From: CAYONZ01 sp964405465
GTDB lineage: Bacteria > Bdellovibrionota > Bdellovibrionia > Bdellovibrionales > JAMPXM01
Assembly: GCA_964405465.1 (NCBI GenBank)
Contig: CAYONZ010000008.1
Span: 1 to 64,000, forward strand
Direction of reading: 5' to 3'
Length of the DNA: 64,000 nt
Positions 61,002 to 64,000 of the stretch are shown here, piece by piece. The notes below the pieces were generated by a model. The model searched no databases. It saw nothing but the letters and a program-made list of their open reading frames with translations, and was not told the origin of the DNA. Every line of letters begins with the position of its first letter. Within the stretch, counting starts at the first letter, position 1. A program made the position numbers and the translations under genes.

Positions 61002-61559
61002 ATGAAAATTCTAGGTGGTTTTACTGGTCTTGTCTTGGTTTCGGCGATCGCACTGCCGGTGTTCGCAACATCTTTGGAAGTGGATACAAAGTCGGCATCG
61101 GTTGCTGTGACGGTTTCATCGACGAAAGAAGTCGTAGCACCTTCGGATATCTCACAATTGATTCGTTTGGTTGAAAAAAATGACCAAAGTGGAACAGAAA
61201 AGAAGGTTCAAGTCGTCGTGCAGGATCTTGGAATGCCGACAGATGTTTCTCCTCGTTTTATTGTTTACTTGGGATACTCAAGTTTGCAAGAGATGGGAAA
61301 TGTAAGAGTAAACTTTAAAATCAATGAGAATGCGATTCAGTTTTTTGGCGCCAAAAGAATTGCTGCCGGAATTTATCAAATTAAGGTTTTAGAATACCGT
61401 GAGTCAGGAATGTTCGATGTCATACAAGAAGTGGATGCGCGACAAATGTTTGCTGATGAAAAGAAGCTCCGTAATTCCTGCGGTTCTGAATTCTGTGATG
61501 GGGATCTCAAATCAACGGTCAAAGTTACAGAGGTTTCGGCTGTTCCCCATCGCTATTAA
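61002..61559 (+). CDS. Secreted protein of unknown function
   Basis: A 185-residue protein with signal peptide (GGFTGLVLVSAIALPVFA) and a beta-rich mature domain; the middle VRVNFKINENAIQFFGAKRI and IYQIKVLEY suggest an Ig-like fold. A C-terminal pair of cysteines (SCGSEFC) is present. AAAGGAGG precedes the ATG. No known family was recognised. Confidence 0.55.
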   Translation: MKILGGFTGLVLVSAIALPVFATSLEVDTKSASVAVTVSSTKEVVAPSDISQLIRLVEKNDQSGTEKKVQVVVQDLGMPTDVSPRFIVYLGYSSLQEMGNVRVNFKINENAIQFFGAKRIAAGIYQIKVLEYRESGMFDVIQEVDARQMFADEKKLRNSCGSEFCDGDLKSTVKVTEVSAVPHRY

Positions 61560-61667
61560 TATACTCCAGATCTGAATTCTTGCCGCGATCCGGTGTTTCG
61601 AATCGGTTTGCGGCATAAGTCGATTTTTTGGAAAGGAACGAACACCGAAAATTTGCAGATTTTAGGT

Positions 61668-62918
61668 TTAATTTTCGGCGCCTTTGTTGGCAAGCTTGAG
61701 CATCATCTTTGTTGAAGTACTCAATTCACTGTCATCGATTTCACGGCAAAAATTCTCTCTGACCTGCACCAAAGAATTCACGACCGCCGCTGTTTCTCTT
61801 TTCGCATAGACTTTGTCTTCTTCAAATTCGAATTCTTTTTTCGAATTTGTTCGATTCTGTTTGATGGTATCAAGTGCCGCACGGTTCAACTCTTTTTCAC
61901 AGAAAATCTTCTTTCTTTGATGGGCCAACTCGGGCGAATCTACCAGAGATTTAATGACGACGTCGTCAATGTACTGTGCGAATGCAATTTTACTCTGTTC
62001 AAATACTTTCTTTTGTTTTTTAAGTGAGTTTTCATTGTCTCGCAGAGTCTGTTCTATAGAACTCCTGTTCCAATTTGGATCGGCGGCCGTCATGAGTTTA
62101 TCGAGATCTAGGTAGGTTAAGCTGGCGTTGAGAATTGCGGACAAAGTGTCAATTTGAAGTTCTGAAAAGTAAATTGAAGCAGCAATGATTTTTTGACATT
62201 CGAGGGCCGCGTCCAAATTTTGTGCTCCCGACAGACACTCCTGTTTGAAGCGTTCTGCTATGAGCGCATTTGTATAAGTGGTAACTTTAAGCATCGCCAA
62301 TTGGGAATCAAGCCAAGTCTTTTCGCTTTTAATCATTCGCTGTGTGAGTTCGGCTGTTTCGGTATATATCGCGAGCGTTTCATCAATGATTCGAAGGTAG
62401 GCCAAATTATAGTCTTTTAAAACAAGTGCAGCACTGAGCTGATAGCCTATCGCGACCAGCTTGAGTTTGGCTCCTGCAGCAGGGTTGACGAGCGCCAGGC
62501 CATCAGCGGCCAGATTGAAGCCGGCATTGAATTTATCTAGGTCAGAATCAGCTTGGTCATATTGTTTGGCAGATTCATAAAAGTTATAGGCGGCAAAGGC
62601 TTGAGACAACATCTCGGCAGCTTTCTTTTTGCCAAAATGTTCAAGTGCCATCTTGGCAGCTTCTTTGAGAATTGCTGTCTTGAGTTCTTGTTGATATTTT
62701 TTCGCTGCTTCACGTAGAACTTCAATCATGAGTGAATCGCGTTTTTTGTTGGGTAAAGGCTGGTTCGGTGAAGACGCCTGGCTTGGGTTTGGTGATTCGG
62801 GATTGTTTTGCTCTTCTGCACTAACGAGGGCCGACGAAATCATCACGAGAAAAACAAGACAGAGTCTAAGAGTCAGAGAGTGGAGCTTGAATGGGTTGGC
62901 ATTTTGTTCCTTTAGCAT
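61668..62918 (-). CDS. Secreted helical protein beside the pre-toxin-like gene
   Basis: A 416-residue protein with signal peptide (LTLRLCLVFLVMISSALVSA) and a Pro/Ser/Asn-rich stretch, followed by ~350 residues that are almost entirely alpha-helical, with three Cys (ECLSG, ECQKI, FCEKE) and one near the end (FCRE). AGGTGG lies 7 nt upstream of the ATG. It starts 11 nt after the stop of the gene at 62930, so the two are co-transcribed and the product may be a partner, immunity or delivery factor for it. No family recognised. Confidence 0.6.
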   Translation of the reverse strand: MLKEQNANPFKLHSLTLRLCLVFLVMISSALVSAEEQNNPESPNPSQASSPNQPLPNKKRDSLMIEVLREAAKKYQQELKTAILKEAAKMALEHFGKKKAAEMLSQAFAAYNFYESAKQYDQADSDLDKFNAGFNLAADGLALVNPAAGAKLKLVAIGYQLSAALVLKDYNLAYLRIIDETLAIYTETAELTQRMIKSEKTWLDSQLAMLKVTTYTNALIAERFKQECLSGAQNLDAALECQKIIAASIYFSELQIDTLSAILNASLTYLDLDKLMTAADPNWNRSSIEQTLRDNENSLKKQKKVFEQSKIAFAQYIDDVVIKSLVDSPELAHQRKKIFCEKELNRAALDTIKQNRTNSKKEFEFEEDKVYAKRETAAVVNSLVQVRENFCREIDDSELSTSTKMMLKLANKGAEN

Positions 62919-62929
62919 ATTGGGTCCAC

Positions 62930-64000
62930 CTACTTCTTTCGGAGATCAAGAAATCGAGTTGTTTCCATGCCACCATCTTCGACGACTAATTCGAGGGCTC
63001 CACCTTTGGACATGAATGTCGATCCAGTAGAGGACACCACTCCGCTAGGGGCTTTACGCACGATGAAGGTTGCATCTGGCTTTAACTTTGCGTACTCGAT
63101 AAATTCAATGCCATCGCTATAACCGCCATACCTAGCCGAGTACGATGCCTCTCCAATGTCATGTAAGTCGATGCCCCAGTAGTTTGGATTGTGCCCTTTG
63201 ATATTGATTCGACTTTTGCCAAAGATCCCTTGGCGTCCGAATTCAAGTTTTCCGGATTTTGCTTTTTCATAGAGATCGAGTGCTTCACGAGTGAATTCTT
63301 GTGAAACTTGACCGTGCGGCGTGGTTACTCGGATGTTTTCTGTTTTCTCCACCAAAGTTTTATAATGTTGCAGTTCTTGTGGTGACTTCGTGAGAAGTCC
63401 GCTCAGAAGTGTTGATTTATCGACCCACTTTTTAAGACTGCTATTGATCCACAGCTCTTTTGAGGAAACGACCACTTCGATTGCATTTTTGCGAGCGGTG
63501 GCAGTTAGGCCCGCAAAATTTTCGAGAACGCTTGCGGCTTTTTCTTTTAGGTCTTTAGCGTGGCTGCCAAAACCAAATGTCAGCACATCTATTGCAGCAA
63601 GCGTTTTTTCTTCGAGTGAAAGTGGTAATCCCGATGTTAAGCTGACCCCTGTAGAAGCTTCGTAAATGGACCGAGAGACATTGAGAATCGGACTCCAGCC
63701 AATCGCAAGGTCAGCCATGGCTTGCGCAAACTTGAGATAGGCTTCTGCCGATTCAGAATCGAGGCCCGTGGCTTCTCGATTGGCGAGCCAGTTGAAGAGT
63801 AGGCCAAGATTTTGTGCTTTCTTTTGTACGGGGCTATAGGTGTAAATGCTGTTGAGAAGCGCGCGATTTTCAATAAGAAGAGCTCGCATTCTCGGATCAG
63901 GGCAGGTGATTTGTTTGATTCCCAATTGTTCAACAGATAAATTTGGAATCACAAACTTATCTCTTAAATCTGAAAGTGCACGCGAGACATCTTTGGCTGC
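62930..64000 (-). CDS. Putative polymorphic-toxin-like protein, N-terminus outside the window
   Basis: The open frame continues through the right edge, so only the last 356 residues are seen. A GTG at 63952 could be misread as a start, but the frame stays open to position 64000 with protein-like sequence. The segment around YEASTGVSLTSG, followed by LSLEEKTLAAIDVLTFG, resembles the pre-toxin TG domain of polymorphic toxins. The C-terminal ~120 residues (ARYGGYSDGIEFIEYAKLK, then KGGALELVVEDGG) would then be the toxin part, of a type I do not recognise. A helical secreted protein follows. Confidence 0.55.
   Translation of the reverse strand, partial: AAKDVSRALSDLRDKFVIPNLSVEQLGIKQITCPDPRMRALLIENRALLNSIYTYSPVQKKAQNLGLLFNWLANREATGLDSESAEAYLKFAQAMADLAIGWSPILNVSRSIYEASTGVSLTSGLPLSLEEKTLAAIDVLTFGFGSHAKDLKEKAASVLENFAGLTATARKNAIEVVVSSKELWINSSLKKWVDKSTLLSGLLTKSPQELQHYKTLVEKTENIRVTTPHGQVSQEFTREALDLYEKAKSGKLEFGRQGIFGKSRINIKGHNPNYWGIDLHDIGEASYSARYGGYSDGIEFIEYAKLKPDATFIVRKAPSGVVSSTGSTFMSKGGALELVVEDGGMETTRFLDLRKK

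Noticed and set aside
63952..63954. GTG at 63952 as the start of the pre-toxin-like gene
   Set aside because: The frame stays open with protein-like sequence to the window edge, so the real start lies outside.
1..64000. tRNA, rRNA, prophage or integrase genes
   Set aside because: I looked for cloverleaf-like segments and for phage or integrase-type proteins in the gaps and genes and found none I could support; the accessory patch at 8213-13453 therefore has no visible integration machinery.

Overview
The window is a dense bacterial chromosome segment of moderate GC content, carrying about 61 supportable protein genes and no rRNA, tRNA or CRISPR array that I can recognise. The gene content suggests a Gram-negative, predatory-type or deltaproteobacterial-like bacterium, most plausibly Bdellovibrionota. 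The reasons are the many lineage-type secreted proteins of unknown function, a Gld-like ABC-2 exporter with a DUF4340 partner, an AgmX/PglI-like FecR protein, LolD/MacA-type export, an outer-membrane barrel next to a zinc importer, and an HD-GYP/CheA-like signalling cluster. The taxonomic assignment is inference from gene content only.

Layout. 1-8216: one long plus-strand gene run: Gld-type ABC transporter (ATPase, permease, auxiliary protein, DUF4340 protein), a GHMP sugar kinase, a DUF429 protein and a secreted protein. 8213-13453: an accessory-looking patch on the minus strand with a secreted protein, an AbiEi/AbiEii type IV toxin-antitoxin pair behind a 20-bp-arm palindrome, a gene fragment, a 156-bp MITE-like element whose end also occurs at 36-64, a lipoprotein, and a tandem duplication of a small secreted protein gene. 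13454-22424: secreted proteins, an App1-type phosphatase, a spore-photoproduct-lyase-like radical SAM protein coupled to an unknown gene, a FecR/AgmX-like protein, secG, and a REC-GAF regulator.

22639-31660 is core metabolism: tmk-holB-tatD, then gapA-pgk-tpiA, small secreted or zinc-ribbon proteins, and threonine ammonia-lyase. 31667-38627: a membrane protein resembling an inactivated M50 protease with two cyclic-nucleotide-binding domains, a papain-like secreted protease, YchJ, a membrane protein and prolyl aminopeptidase. 38628-49457: a MacA/LolC/LolD-like export system, a lytic transglycosylase coupled to an eight-repeat Cys-pair protein, and a zinc uptake operon (barrel, ZnuA, ZnuB) without a visible ZnuC.

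49538-64000: RlmI-like rRNA methyltransferase with a secreted 2H phosphoesterase, leucyl aminopeptidase, LpxH-like phosphatase coupled to a cyclic-nucleotide-binding protein, a tiny Ala/Lys-rich secreted protein, a DUF1275 protein, an HD-GYP protein coupled to a PAS-PAS-HPT-ATPase kinase with a facing CheY-like regulator, and at the right edge a protein with a pre-toxin-TG-like segment followed by a secreted helical protein. The edge locus, the Cys-pair repeat protein, the degenerate M50/CNB protein and the duplicated secreted genes are the best candidates for undescribed biology.
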